From positions 1 through 14,417 of the forward strand of contig JAGLRI010000015.1 in assembly GCA_023136395.1 (NCBI GenBank): a stretch of 14,417 nucleotides of DNA, read 5' to 3'. This document shows, piece by piece, positions 1-6,424 of the stretch. The translations under genes and the position numbers were made by a program. This DNA comes from Candidatus Bathyarchaeota archaeon (GTDB lineage: Archaea > Thermoproteota > Bathyarchaeia > Bathyarchaeales > Bathyarchaeaceae). The notes under the pieces are model-generated. The model was not told where the DNA came from. It saw only the letters and a list, made by a program, of their open reading frames with translations, and ran no database searches. Position 1 is the stretch's first letter. Every line of letters starts with the position of its first letter.

Positions 1-196
1 ATATTTTGTTGAACTCACAAGGCTCTTCGTTGGATACGTTTACCAAATTAACGAATCCCTTGAAAATAGGGAGTTGTTCTTCCTTTCGAGCAATTAAGTC
101 AAAACAGCTTCGCCTCGCTACACATCTCTCAGAGAGTTGAAATCCTGCCTTAGTTAAGAGGTTTTCAGTGTTTTCTAGAATTTCCGCACGCGTCAT
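1..196 (-). CDS. Putative archaeal HTH-type transcriptional regulator, N-terminal 65 residues (gene cut by window edge)
   Basis: The reading frame opens with ATG at 196-194 and stays open for 65 codons to the left edge, so the 3' part of the gene is missing. The start follows an SD-like GAGGG about 8 nt upstream, and an in-frame alternative is not available. The fragment contains LLTKAGFQLSERC followed by RSCFDLIARKE, which matches my memory of the N-terminus of a conserved archaeal family annotated as putative HTH-type regulators of about 300 residues. In those proteins a nuclease-fold-like N-terminal part precedes a Cro/C1-type helix-turn-helix. The DNA-binding part would lie outside this window, so the regulator assignment rests only on family resemblance. 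The segment after the motif normally reads like L.IKV..NID; here it is IFKGFVNLVNVS, somewhat divergent. Confidence 0.7.
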   Translation of the reverse strand, partial: MTRAEILENTENLLTKAGFQLSERCVARRSCFDLIARKEEQLPIFKGFVNLVNVSNEEPCEFNKI

Positions 197-228
197 TGGT
201 TTCCCTCAGTCATGGAGACCATTAAAAA

Positions 229-243
229 AATTCGATATAAACC
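229..243 (-). promoter_or_regulatory. TATA-like box for the truncated regulator gene
   Basis: Read on the minus strand, the sequence is GGTTTATATCGAATT, a good match to an archaeal TATA element. It lies about 40 bp before the ATG at 196. This would place the transcription start near 210 and leave a short leader that includes the GAGGG SD-like site. Confidence 0.5.
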
Positions 244-373
244 TACGGTTCTATAACAGAATTCTGGACATATTACAGTTCAAGGATTATAAGGTATGGT
301 GTTCTAATTTGTGTTTAAAAGTAAGAATAAAATGAACGTTTATTTTATTATCGATACTTAGGGTGAAATTTTT

Positions 374-387
374 TAGCTAGCTAGCTA
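374..387. repeat. 14-bp perfect palindrome made of TAGC units
   Basis: TAGCTAGCTAGCTA is its own reverse complement and consists of a 4-base unit repeated about three and a half times. It sits about 40 bp beyond the stop codon of the fibrillarin gene, between two minus-strand genes. It could fold in RNA at the 3' end of the flpA transcript or bind a dimeric protein. No U-run follows it on the minus strand, so it is not a standard terminator. The rest of 197-425 shows no gene. Confidence 0.6.
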
Positions 388-425
388 TTGTTTGAAAGCG
401 TTATTTTAGTGTTTTCTTTGATGTA

Positions 426-1115
426 TTATTTCCAAGTTCCAATTACCATAGCATGCGCCTTATCGTAGGGTTCTAAAAACACAACATCCTCGATTTTAAA
501 TCCGCGAATCTTAAGGGTGTCAATTTCTTGTTTATACACGTCTAAGGGTTTTTTTGTAACATCAATACTTCTAGCCTTAATCGCCAGCATTACCCATCCT
601 TTAGCTTTAAGAAAAATATCTGCATTATCCGCTAATACCTTAGCTTGTTGTGGTTGAGCTATGTCACAATAAATATCATCAACCTTCTCTACAAGCGATA
701 AGTATTGCTCAGGTAATCGAGCATCAGCTAGTACGGGTGACATGTTTGAACGAACTAGACAAACATTGTTAATGAGCTCTCGGATTGTGCGGTGTGCAAA
801 TTCTACACAATACATGTGACCTCTTTCTCCAAGGATATCAGAAATGTGGCTAGCAGTTGTTCCTGAAGCCGCGCCTAAATATAAAACCTTATGATTTGGT
901 TGAATGGGGACTTTTTTTAAGCCATTTAAAATAGCAGCAGCAAATTTGCTTCTATAAGAATCCCAGATACGATATTCTACGTCCAAATACTTGACTAATC
1001 GTTCGCCATAGACATCTCTCTCAGGAACAAGGTTTTTTGTGGCAAGTTTTTTCTTCTCAAAGGATACACAATAGATTCCTGGAAATTGTTGGTGTACTTC
1101 AACTTTTACGGACAT
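426..1115 (-). CDS. flpA: Fibrillarin-like rRNA/tRNA 2'-O-methyltransferase
   Basis: This is the S-adenosylmethionine-dependent enzyme of the archaeal box C/D sRNP, which 2'-O-methylates rRNA and tRNA sites chosen by guide RNAs. The 229 residues match the usual length of archaeal fibrillarin (about 225-230). Visible hallmarks are LVPERDVYGERLV (29-41), YRIWDSYRSKFAAAIL (48-63), the SAM-binding VLYLGAASGTTASH (77-90), the acidic residue after strand 2 in YCVEFAHRT (102-110), LADAR (129-133) and DIYCDIAQP (147-155). The ATG is preceded by GGAG about 9 nt upstream. The 5' end overlaps the 3' end of nop5 by 17 bp, so the two are surely co-transcribed and probably translationally coupled, in the order usual for archaea. 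Confidence 0.97.
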   Translation of the reverse strand: MSVKVEVHQQFPGIYCVSFEKKKLATKNLVPERDVYGERLVKYLDVEYRIWDSYRSKFAAAILNGLKKVPIQPNHKVLYLGAASGTTASHISDILGERGHMYCVEFAHRTIRELINNVCLVRSNMSPVLADARLPEQYLSLVEKVDDIYCDIAQPQQAKVLADNADIFLKAKGWVMLAIKARSIDVTKKPLDVYKQEIDTLKIRGFKIEDVVFLEPYDKAHAMVIGTWK

Positions 1116-2286
1116 GGTTTTTCTCCTTTAACAACCTTAATTTTTTATCTTCTTTAATCTCATCGATCCTTCTTTTAAGATCCTCTTTCAACTTATCCCC
1201 AATGTATCTACCACTAAAACCATCAACTCGCGCAGCTATGGTCAATTTCCCGGCTAGTGCTCTCGCCACTTTACCTCTCTGCCCGCGTTTTGAGTCATGA
1301 AGAAGGGAATGTTGAAAAATTATTCCATGTTTCGGTGGACGAGCACCACTCCTAAGTGCTCGGAACAAAGCTTTCTCAGCCCCCAAAACCTGCACAGTAC
1401 TTGCAGGCATCTTAGCTAAATTGGTTAGCCCCCCAGCAAGCGCAATGAGCCGCCCCCCTAAAAGTGGACCTGCTAACACACAAATATTAGGCGCAATATC
1501 CTCCATCATAGTGTTTACATAACGCTCCAGTGAATGCCTTACAGTGTAGAGAACTAACATACTTTTGCATAATTTCTGTATTTGATCTATGTCATCATCA
1601 TCAAGTTTAACTCCCATTGATGCCTGAGCTATCTTAGCTATTTGTTCAGCTTTTTTTAAGGACACCCCTTCTCTTTTTAAGTTTTCAAATACGAAATTTT
1701 CTCTTCTTCCAAGGTTGTTGATGAGACTTATACGCATCTCATGTTTTTCCACCAAACGGTATAGTTCTGGAAAAGAGAGACCGTGCCACTCCCGCACTCG
1801 GCTCACAAAAAGGTTTAATGTTTTATCAAGTTCATCAATTGTTTGAATGGCTTGGATAATTAATAAGTCTCGTTTTTTAGCCGCATTCCTTACTTTTATT
1901 TTAGCAAGCTCCATAGAAACGTTATGAACCCAGTCGTAGATCTCATCAGAATGCTTAACAAATCCAACATCTAATGCATACTTATCGAGATTCCCACGAA
2001 GTATTTCTCCCGATTCCGAGGGGATAACCACATCCACGTTAATACTTAATTTTTCACTAACCCTTTTAGCTAAACGCGAATTTTCAAAAATAAAAACCCC
2101 ATAACCTTTGTTTTGTAAATTCTTAATGAGGGCGTTTAATTCACCGATTATACTCCCCGTTTCTATTTTGTCAAGAATATTTGCTATTTCCTTTGAATCC
2201 TTTGGAAAGAGAACTACATCAATTATTTTGTTTACTTCACCAAAACCAAAGACACCCATTACACACACAACGATTGTTGTCTTCAC
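1099..2286 (-). CDS. nop5: Nop5 (Nop56/Nop58 homologue), box C/D sRNP core scaffold
   Basis: Nop5 bridges fibrillarin and the L7Ae-bound guide RNA in the archaeal methylation complex. The N-terminal fibrillarin-binding domain is followed by a long coiled-coil region (roughly 110-260) and then the highly conserved NOP domain: DIAPNICVLAGPLLGGRLI, GGLTNLAKMPASTVQVLGAE, PPKHGIIFQHSLLH and RGKVARALAGKL. The C-terminus is a lysine-rich tail, as in other archaea. An ATG at 2304 would add six residues but has no SD. The GTG at 2286 has GAGGG spaced 7 nt before it and gives the start MKTTIVVCVMGVFGF, which aligns better with the family's short N-terminus, so I chose it. The gene is first in a two-gene operon with flpA. 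Confidence 0.95.
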   Translation of the reverse strand: MKTTIVVCVMGVFGFGEVNKIIDVVLFPKDSKEIANILDKIETGSIIGELNALIKNLQNKGYGVFIFENSRLAKRVSEKLSINVDVVIPSESGEILRGNLDKYALDVGFVKHSDEIYDWVHNVSMELAKIKVRNAAKKRDLLIIQAIQTIDELDKTLNLFVSRVREWHGLSFPELYRLVEKHEMRISLINNLGRRENFVFENLKREGVSLKKAEQIAKIAQASMGVKLDDDDIDQIQKLCKSMLVLYTVRHSLERYVNTMMEDIAPNICVLAGPLLGGRLIALAGGLTNLAKMPASTVQVLGAEKALFRALRSGARPPKHGIIFQHSLLHDSKRGQRGKVARALAGKLTIAARVDGFSGRYIGDKLKEDLKRRIDEIKEDKKLRLLKEKNHVRKS

Positions 2287-2316
2287 TACGCGTCCCTCTA
2301 TCATGGATTTCTTAAG

Positions 2317-2330
2317 TTTATGTATAGAGT
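2317..2330 (-). promoter_or_regulatory. Possible TATA box of the nop5-flpA operon
   Basis: On the minus strand this reads ACTCTATACATAAA. Its centre is about 37 bp from the GTG at 2286, which would put the transcript start near 2297, just upstream of the GAGGG ribosome-binding site. The spacing fits the chosen GTG start. The match to a TATA consensus is only moderate. Confidence 0.35.
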
Positions 2331-2464
2331 GTCCCTCAAGAATTTATTCCTTAACAAGTATCTTTAATTGATGTTGACAGAAGCATCTATAATGTCAAAA
2401 ATCACTGAGGATAAACCAAGAATATGAAGAACCCGAAGTTCCTTTTTTTAGTAGTTATTGCACC

Positions 2465-2510
2465 AAAAAAATAAGAATCGCGACGTTCTCAAGAACAGAA
2501 TGCCTGTTCT
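2465..2510 (-). terminator. Stem-loop plus T-run terminator after the small membrane protein gene
   Basis: Immediately beyond the stop codon at 2513, a perfect 7-bp stem AGAACAG/CTGTTCT with a 5-nt loop occupies 2492-2510. On the minus strand a run of seven T follows (A7 on the plus strand at 2465-2471), after a second, imperfect dyad around 2475-2489. Stem-loop plus U-run is a credible archaeal 3' end. A T7 run on the plus strand at 2443-2449, also beside a weak stem-loop (2429-2441), may make the region terminate in both directions. Confidence 0.6.
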
Positions 2511-2512
2511 CT

Positions 2513-2869
2513 TTAAGCTAGTCTTCTCTTCGAAATTGTGTAGATACCAATAGCTAAAATCAGGCTTGTAATAAAAATTAATCCTGTATAGACCAGACTT
2601 GATTGGAAGGTAGTTAGACCCGCGAATTGTAGATTCTCCTCGAAGGTGGTGTACTCTGATGTTTGGTCTCGGAGCTGTGAAAGCTCGGGTACGGATAACG
2701 TTCCATTTAAATTACTTTGTGCTAACAACAAACCTAACGGTAGGAATGTTAATGTTACGCCTAAGAGGATCCCGGTTATTACATAGACCAGAACTCTCTT
2801 CACTTTTTCACCTTCTCTCTTTTTAATGAGCTTAAGCATGTTTTTAAATCTACGTTTTAGAACACCCAT
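2513..2869 (-). CDS. Small membrane protein with two hydrophobic helices, unknown function
   Basis: I do not recognise a family. In the longest frame (118 residues) a basic N-terminus (KRRFKNMLKLIKKREGEK) leads into a long hydrophobic helix at about 24-50. A polar stretch of about 40 residues rich in Ser, Thr, Glu and Gln follows, then a second helix at about 91-112 and a C-terminal KRR. This predicts both ends in the cytoplasm and one outside loop. The ATG at 2869 has no SD. A GTG at 2803 (residue 23, starting MKRVLVYVITG) is preceded by GAAGGTGA at a good distance and may be the true start, giving a 96-residue protein with a signal-anchor-like N-terminus. The gene lies 10 bp after the membrane-anchored winged-helix regulator gene and is probably co-transcribed with it, which suggests, without proof, that the two proteins act together. 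Confidence 0.7.
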   Translation of the reverse strand: MGVLKRRFKNMLKLIKKREGEKVKRVLVYVITGILLGVTLTFLPLGLLLAQSNLNGTLSVPELSQLRDQTSEYTTFEENLQFAGLTTFQSSLVYTGLIFITSLILAIGIYTISKRRLA

Positions 2870-2879
2870 AGTTTAGATT

Positions 2880-3338
2880 CTAAAAAGGTTTCTCTTTCCA
2901 TAAACGTAAAGTCTCAAACCATAATATGACGCAAGTCAAGAAACCAAAGATTAGAGCCATTATGTTATGGATACCACCACTGTGGCCATAAATAACTATG
3001 TAAACGATTAACATTGTGGTAAGAAGAACGGAGTAAAAGAGATACCGGGGAACTAAAAAACGACCCAGCCGAGTAAATAATCTAAGAATCCCCACCTTCA
3101 CCTCTTTGGTCAGGTAGTATTCACCAATCTTACTTTTTTCCACAAGCCCTAGGGAAGCAAGTTTCTCTAAGTGATATGCTGCAATGCTCGGACTGGAGAA
3201 ACCTAGAGTACGCTGAATCTTTCTAACTCCGGTAGAGACTAAGGTTGACTGACTTAATAGATACCAATACACTTGTAAAGTCTTACCTTTAAGTTGGGAT
3301 TCTATAACACTCAGATCCAATGATGAAGCCTCAGACAT
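2880..3338 (-). CDS. Winged-helix transcriptional regulator with two C-terminal membrane helices
   Basis: The 152-residue protein has an N-terminal winged-helix domain at about 15-78. The pattern TGVRKIQRTLGFSSPSIAAY followed by HLEKLASLGLVEKS is the recognition-helix and wing arrangement of ArsR/MarR-like archaeal regulators. GEYYLTKE forms the wing. Two hydrophobic segments at about 97-118 and 124-145 follow, so the DNA-binding domain is tethered to the membrane from the cytoplasmic side. Membrane-anchored wHTH proteins with this layout are common in archaea and mostly uncharacterised. It is first in a two-gene unit with the small membrane protein and divergent from a zinc-motif membrane protein gene. 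It plausibly controls the shared intergenic region. No SD precedes the ATG and a TATA-like box lies about 30 bp upstream, so the mRNA may be leaderless. Confidence 0.85.
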   Translation of the reverse strand: MSEASSLDLSVIESQLKGKTLQVYWYLLSQSTLVSTGVRKIQRTLGFSSPSIAAYHLEKLASLGLVEKSKIGEYYLTKEVKVGILRLFTRLGRFLVPRYLFYSVLLTTMLIVYIVIYGHSGGIHNIMALIFGFLTCVILWFETLRLWKEKPF

Positions 3339-3361
3339 GATGGAAACCCAAGCTAAATTTA

Positions 3362-3378
3362 GAATATGTATATTAAAA
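3362..3378 (-). promoter_or_regulatory. TATA-like box of the membrane wHTH gene
   Basis: On the minus strand this reads TTTTAATATACATATTC. It is centred about 31 bp before the ATG at 3338, the spacing expected if transcription starts at or next to the start codon. That agrees with the absence of an SD sequence and suggests a leaderless transcript. Confidence 0.5.
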
Positions 3379-3483
3379 CTTAGCCATATTTATTCTTGCC
3401 CGAAATCAAACAAGAATCAAATAAAGAAGAACAATCATACATAAACGGATTATTCAACATAGGAGTTTTAAAACATATAAAAT

Positions 3484-3495
3484 AAATATAAAAGC
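3484..3495 (+). promoter_or_regulatory. TATA-like box of the zinc-motif membrane protein gene
   Basis: AAATATAAAAGC lies about 55 bp before the TTG start at 3545, predicting a transcript start near 3516 and a leader of about 28 nt. The leader contains AAGGGA, a usable SD about 7 nt before TTG. The 206-bp divergent intergenic region 3339-3544 holds this box and the opposing one, and no other gene. Confidence 0.5.
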
Positions 3496-3544
3496 GAAAG
3501 ACTAGCTAACAGTCAATCTATTTCAAGGCGTTAAGGGAACTATT

Positions 3545-4282
3545 TTGAAGTCAAAAAATATTCAGAAAATTATACCATTAAGTTATGTTTTTTTTTCATT
3601 AGTTAGTTTAGGTCTTCTTGCCTTGTTAACTTTCAAAACCCCAGTTGAAGTACTAAATTTTCCTTTTCAAAAACAATTGACGGGTTCACTTTTTATGACT
3701 ATCTGCATAATTGGAATATTGGCTGGACTTGCCCCTTCAAAATGTTCACAGATAATCCATTTAAGTCGAAATGAATATTCTTACAAAACTGAACAAACTA
3801 ATTCAAGCACAACTACTTTCAATTTTGAGGGACATCATCCCACGTGCGGTAAATTTTCTGCACATATTCTCAAGGTTGGGAATAAAACTTATTGCGCAGG
3901 TTGTTATGGACTTGTTACGGGCGCTATTTTTTCTCTTATTGGTAGTTTCACATATTTTTTCGTTGGTTATAATGTCGGAGAATTAAAAATCCTCATTTTT
4001 TGGTTAGGCTTCGTAGGAGTTACTAGCAGTTTGTTCCAATACTACATATTCGCTATGAAAAGAGGTTCAATTCATTTCTCGGTGAATGTCATATTTGTAA
4101 TTGGTGCATTTCTCCTCCTCTTTGGAGTTAACGAAATAAATAACAACTTTATTCTTAATTTGTATCTTTTAATACTAATTGTATACTGGATAACAACACG
4201 GATACAACTCTCTCGATCGGCCCATAAAGAGATATGTACAAATTGCGATTTGTTTTGTGAAGTATCTTTAGATAGAAATTAA
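3545..4282 (+). CDS. Six-helix membrane protein with His/Cys metal-binding motif, unknown function
   Basis: The protein has 245 residues. Hydrophobic segments lie at about 12-30, 45-63, 121-140, 148-170, 178-196 and 201-219. Between helices 2 and 3 is the motif GHHPTCGKFSAH followed by YCAGCYGLVTGA: residues H97, H98, C101, H107, C117 and C120 look like a zinc site. The CAGCYG part resembles the CARCTG motif of DUF2085-type membrane proteins, and I recall similar HHPxC...CAGCxGL proteins in other archaea, none with a known role. The tail adds H227, C231, C234 and C238 (HKEICTNCDLFC), a possible second metal site on the same face of the membrane. The start is TTG, preceded by AAGGGA; no in-frame ATG or GTG is available nearby. 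The gene diverges from the membrane wHTH gene, which could be its regulator. Confidence 0.75.
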   Translation: MKSKNIQKIIPLSYVFFSLVSLGLLALLTFKTPVEVLNFPFQKQLTGSLFMTICIIGILAGLAPSKCSQIIHLSRNEYSYKTEQTNSSTTTFNFEGHHPTCGKFSAHILKVGNKTYCAGCYGLVTGAIFSLIGSFTYFFVGYNVGELKILIFWLGFVGVTSSLFQYYIFAMKRGSIHFSVNVIFVIGAFLLLFGVNEINNNFILNLYLLILIVYWITTRIQLSRSAHKEICTNCDLFCEVSLDRN

Positions 4283-4283
4283 C

Positions 4284-4300
4284 TTTTTCTAATGGTTTTT
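4284..4300 (+). terminator. T-rich terminator after the zinc-motif membrane protein
   Basis: TTTTTCTAATGGTTTTT begins one base after the stop codon region and contains two T5 runs without a strong stem. This fits stem-independent, U-rich archaeal termination. Confidence 0.4.
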
Positions 4301-4401
4301 GAATGAGGTTTAATCTGTTTGAACACTTTATAACTTAATTGGAAGATATATCTGAACTTTATTTTATTCTTTGTTTCAAAAAAGGAGGAGAATATATTCA
4401 A

Positions 4402-4479
4402 ATGGTCAGAGTGTTAACTTTAATAAATCTGGGAAAATACATGTATAAAAGTATTTTTCAGTTAAGGGTGAAGTTGTGA
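4402..4479 (+). CDS. Possible 25-codon leader ORF upstream of pyrD
   Basis: An ATG at 4402 opens a 25-codon frame (MVRVLTLINLGKYMYKSIFQ, then five residues) whose TGA at 4477-4479 shares its last base with the pyrD ATG, a TGATG junction typical of translational coupling. A near-perfect SD, AAAGGAGGAG (4381-4390), lies 11 nt before the ATG, rather far but the strongest SD in the window. The peptide matches nothing I know. Against it, a TATA-like box inside the frame (near 4447) could drive a leaderless pyrD mRNA that omits this frame. Confidence 0.3.
   Translation: MVRVLTLINLGKYMYKSIFQLRVKL
4442..4452 (+). promoter_or_regulatory. TATA-like box close to pyrD
   Basis: TGTATAAAAGT is a good archaeal TATA match. 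Its centre lies about 30 bp before the pyrD start at 4479, so transcription could begin at or a few bases before the start codon. An upstream alternative is TTTATAA near 4326-4334, which would give a long leader carrying the 25-codon frame. Confidence 0.45.
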
Positions 4480-5390
4480 TGGTTGGGGTAAATTCAACAA
4501 TCGAAATTGCTGGGTTGAAATTGAGAAATCCCGTAATGTTAGCGGCAGGAGTGCTAGGTGTTACTGGCTTCTCTCTTAAAAGAGTTGCAGAGGCGGGCGC
4601 TGGTGCTATAGTTACAAAGTCGATAGGAATTAAACCCCGTGATGGCTATCCAAACCCAACCATTACTGAAACTAACTGCGGTCTTTTAAACGCAATGGGA
4701 TTACCCAACCCTGGTGTGGAGGATTTTGAGTGCGAATTAAAAATTGCGAAAGAGGGAGGAGTTTCAGTAATCGCTAGCATTTTCGGAGCCTCAAAAGAGG
4801 AGTTCGCTTATGTTGGATCAGTAATGGAAGAAGCTGGGGCGGATGCTATTGAATTAAACGTTTCGTGTCCACACACAGAAGTTGTAGCTCTTGGGCAAAG
4901 TCCCGATTTAACTTCCGACGTCGTGGAAACAGTAAAGAAGGGCGTGGACATCCCGGTTTTTGTTAAACTCACCCCGAACGTAACAGATATAGTATTAGTC
5001 GCAAAAAGTGCTGAAAGGGCGGGAGCAGACGCCATTACGTGTATTAATACCCTGCGAGCTATGGCTGTAGACGTTGAAACAGGCAAACCGATACTAGCCA
5101 ACAAAGTTGGAGGATTGTCAGGACCCGCAATTAAACCTGTAGCTGTTAGATGCGTCTTCGAAATTTCAAAGGAGGTGAATATCCCAGTAATTGGATGTGG
5201 GGGAATAACCTATTGGCAAGATGCAGTAGAATTTCTGTTAGCAGGAGCTTCAGCCATACAGATTGGCACAGCGATAGCTTTCAGGGGATTGAGTGTTTTT
5301 AAAGAAATTACAGATGGAATTCAAGAATATTTAAGTAAAAAGGGATATCGAAATTTGAAGGAGATTGTCGGATTAAGTCATAAATTTTGA
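4479..5390 (+). CDS. pyrD: Dihydroorotate dehydrogenase, catalytic subunit (class 1B, NAD-linked)
   Basis: This flavoenzyme oxidises dihydroorotate to orotate, the fourth step of pyrimidine synthesis, with electrons passed through PyrK to NAD+. The 303-residue TIM barrel has the expected landmarks. Numbered from the upstream GTG at 4476 these are: NPVMLAAG near the N-terminus, K48 in IVTKSIG, NCGLLNAMGLPNPG (67-80), catalytic Cys131 in NVSCPHTEV, KLTPNVTDI (164-172), N191 in CINTLRAM, GGLSGPAIKP (212-221), GCGGI (240-244) and the phosphate-binding IGTA (263-266). A catalytic Cys instead of Ser, together with adjacent pyrK, identifies class 1B. I chose the ATG at 4479 because GGTGA lies 7 nt before it; the GTG at 4476 is the alternative. 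It forms an operon with pyrK, 55 bp downstream. Confidence 0.96.
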   Translation: MVGVNSTIEIAGLKLRNPVMLAAGVLGVTGFSLKRVAEAGAGAIVTKSIGIKPRDGYPNPTITETNCGLLNAMGLPNPGVEDFECELKIAKEGGVSVIASIFGASKEEFAYVGSVMEEAGADAIELNVSCPHTEVVALGQSPDLTSDVVETVKKGVDIPVFVKLTPNVTDIVLVAKSAERAGADAITCINTLRAMAVDVETGKPILANKVGGLSGPAIKPVAVRCVFEISKEVNIPVIGCGGITYWQDAVEFLLAGASAIQIGTAIAFRGLSVFKEITDGIQEYLSKKGYRNLKEIVGLSHKF

Positions 5391-5445
5391 TTTATCTTTT
5401 TTACAAACAACAAAATAATAAGGAAAAAATGTAAAGAGGTTCAAT

Positions 5446-6300
5446 ATGCCTTTTAATCGAAGTAATCATTCTAAATTCTTAAACCCTCCAATTTTACATG
5501 ACAAATTAAGAATCGTAAAAATTAAAGAAATTAAGTCAGAAACACCCACAATCAAATCCTTCACTTTTGTCGATGAAAAATGCACCGAAACGTCACCAGG
5601 TCAATATGTCATGGTGTGGATTCCGGGAATAGACGAAATCCCAATGAGCCTTCTTAGGGAGTTAAATAAAAATTTGATGATTGCAGTAAAAAGTATAGGT
5701 GGAGCGTCAGCAGCGTTACACGAACTAAAGAAGGGTGACGTTTTAGGAATTAGAGGACCATATGGACATGGCTTTACTTCAATAACTGGAAACATAATGA
5801 TCGTTGGGGGAGGAATTGGGATAGCTCCGCTTGTGCCTTTAACCAAAAACCTAGCCAACCCCCCCACCAAAATCACGTTTATACTTGGGGCTACAACACA
5901 TGAAGAACTTTTATTTCTAGATAAAATAAGGATGGAACTCTCAAAAAATGATGGAAGAATAATTGTTGCAACAGAGGATGGAAGTTTTGGATTTAAGGGA
6001 CTTGCCACGGACCCAATTGAGCAGCTATTAAAAAAACAAAAATTTGATATGATATTCACTTGTGGTCCAGAAAAAATGATGAAAAAAATGTTTCAACTAG
6101 CTGAACAGTATAAAACACCCATTCAAGCAAGTTTAGAACGGATCATGCGCTGTTCTATCGGCTTATGTGGGAGTTGTATGATAGGCAAATTCAGAGTGTG
6201 TAAAGACGGACCAGTTTTCTCTTCTGAACAATTGAGAGAAGTAAAAAACGAATTTGGTACATTCAAGCGAGATTTCTCTGGTATAAAGGTTAAGATTTAA
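5446..6300 (+). CDS. pyrK: Dihydroorotate dehydrogenase electron-transfer subunit
   Basis: PyrK carries FAD and a [2Fe-2S] cluster and moves electrons from PyrD to NAD+. Over 284 residues the order is an FAD-binding barrel (SPGQYVMVWIPG 50-61, PMSL 67-70, KGDVLGIRGPYGHGF 96-110), an NAD-binding domain with GGGIGIAPLVP (121-131) and FTCGPEKMM (204-212), and a C-terminal cluster site with C236, C241, C244 and C252 in MRCSIGLCGSCMIG and RVCKDGPVF. All four cluster cysteines are present. The ATG has AAAGAGG just upstream. About 20 N-terminal residues (MPFNRSNHSKFLNPP) precede the usual start of the family and look like a short extension. Here pyrK follows pyrD, the reverse of the common bacterial order. 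Confidence 0.95.
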   Translation: MPFNRSNHSKFLNPPILHDKLRIVKIKEIKSETPTIKSFTFVDEKCTETSPGQYVMVWIPGIDEIPMSLLRELNKNLMIAVKSIGGASAALHELKKGDVLGIRGPYGHGFTSITGNIMIVGGGIGIAPLVPLTKNLANPPTKITFILGATTHEELLFLDKIRMELSKNDGRIIVATEDGSFGFKGLATDPIEQLLKKQKFDMIFTCGPEKMMKKMFQLAEQYKTPIQASLERIMRCSIGLCGSCMIGKFRVCKDGPVFSSEQLREVKNEFGTFKRDFSGIKVKI

Positions 6301-6377
6301 CTAAATAAAAGAGACATTTTCTAATAATAATATTCTTCTTTAAAGAATGAAGGTCTTTCTGAGACTAATGACAAAGG

Positions 6378-6390
6378 TTAAATATTTATA
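6378..6390 (+). promoter_or_regulatory. TATA-like box for ileS
   Basis: TTAAATATTTATA lies about 40 bp before the GTG at 6425, predicting a transcript start near 6411 and a leader of roughly 14 nt. The pyrK-ileS gap (6301-6424) otherwise holds only a weak A+T-rich hairpin near 6332-6348. Confidence 0.5.
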
Positions 6391-6424
6391 TGAACATTTC
6401 GGTGTTGCGGTGTTAATGAGATGA

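Noticed and set aside
2366..2408. Possible box C/D guide RNA (TTGATGT ... CTGA) beside the nop5-flpA operon
   Set aside because: The C-box deviates at two positions from RTGATGA, and no good C'/D' pair or terminal stem is visible.
4808..5104. 98-codon open frame on the minus strand inside pyrD
   Set aside because: It lies entirely antisense to a clearly recognised gene, with no SD or family resemblance; a shadow.
5601..6059. 152-codon open frame on the minus strand inside pyrK
   Set aside because: Antisense to conserved FAD and NAD motifs of PyrK; the residue composition reflects the complementary strand.
6332..6348. Hairpin ATTCTT/AAGAAT between pyrK and ileS as terminator
   Set aside because: Only six A+T-rich pairs and no T-run directly after it; too weak to call.
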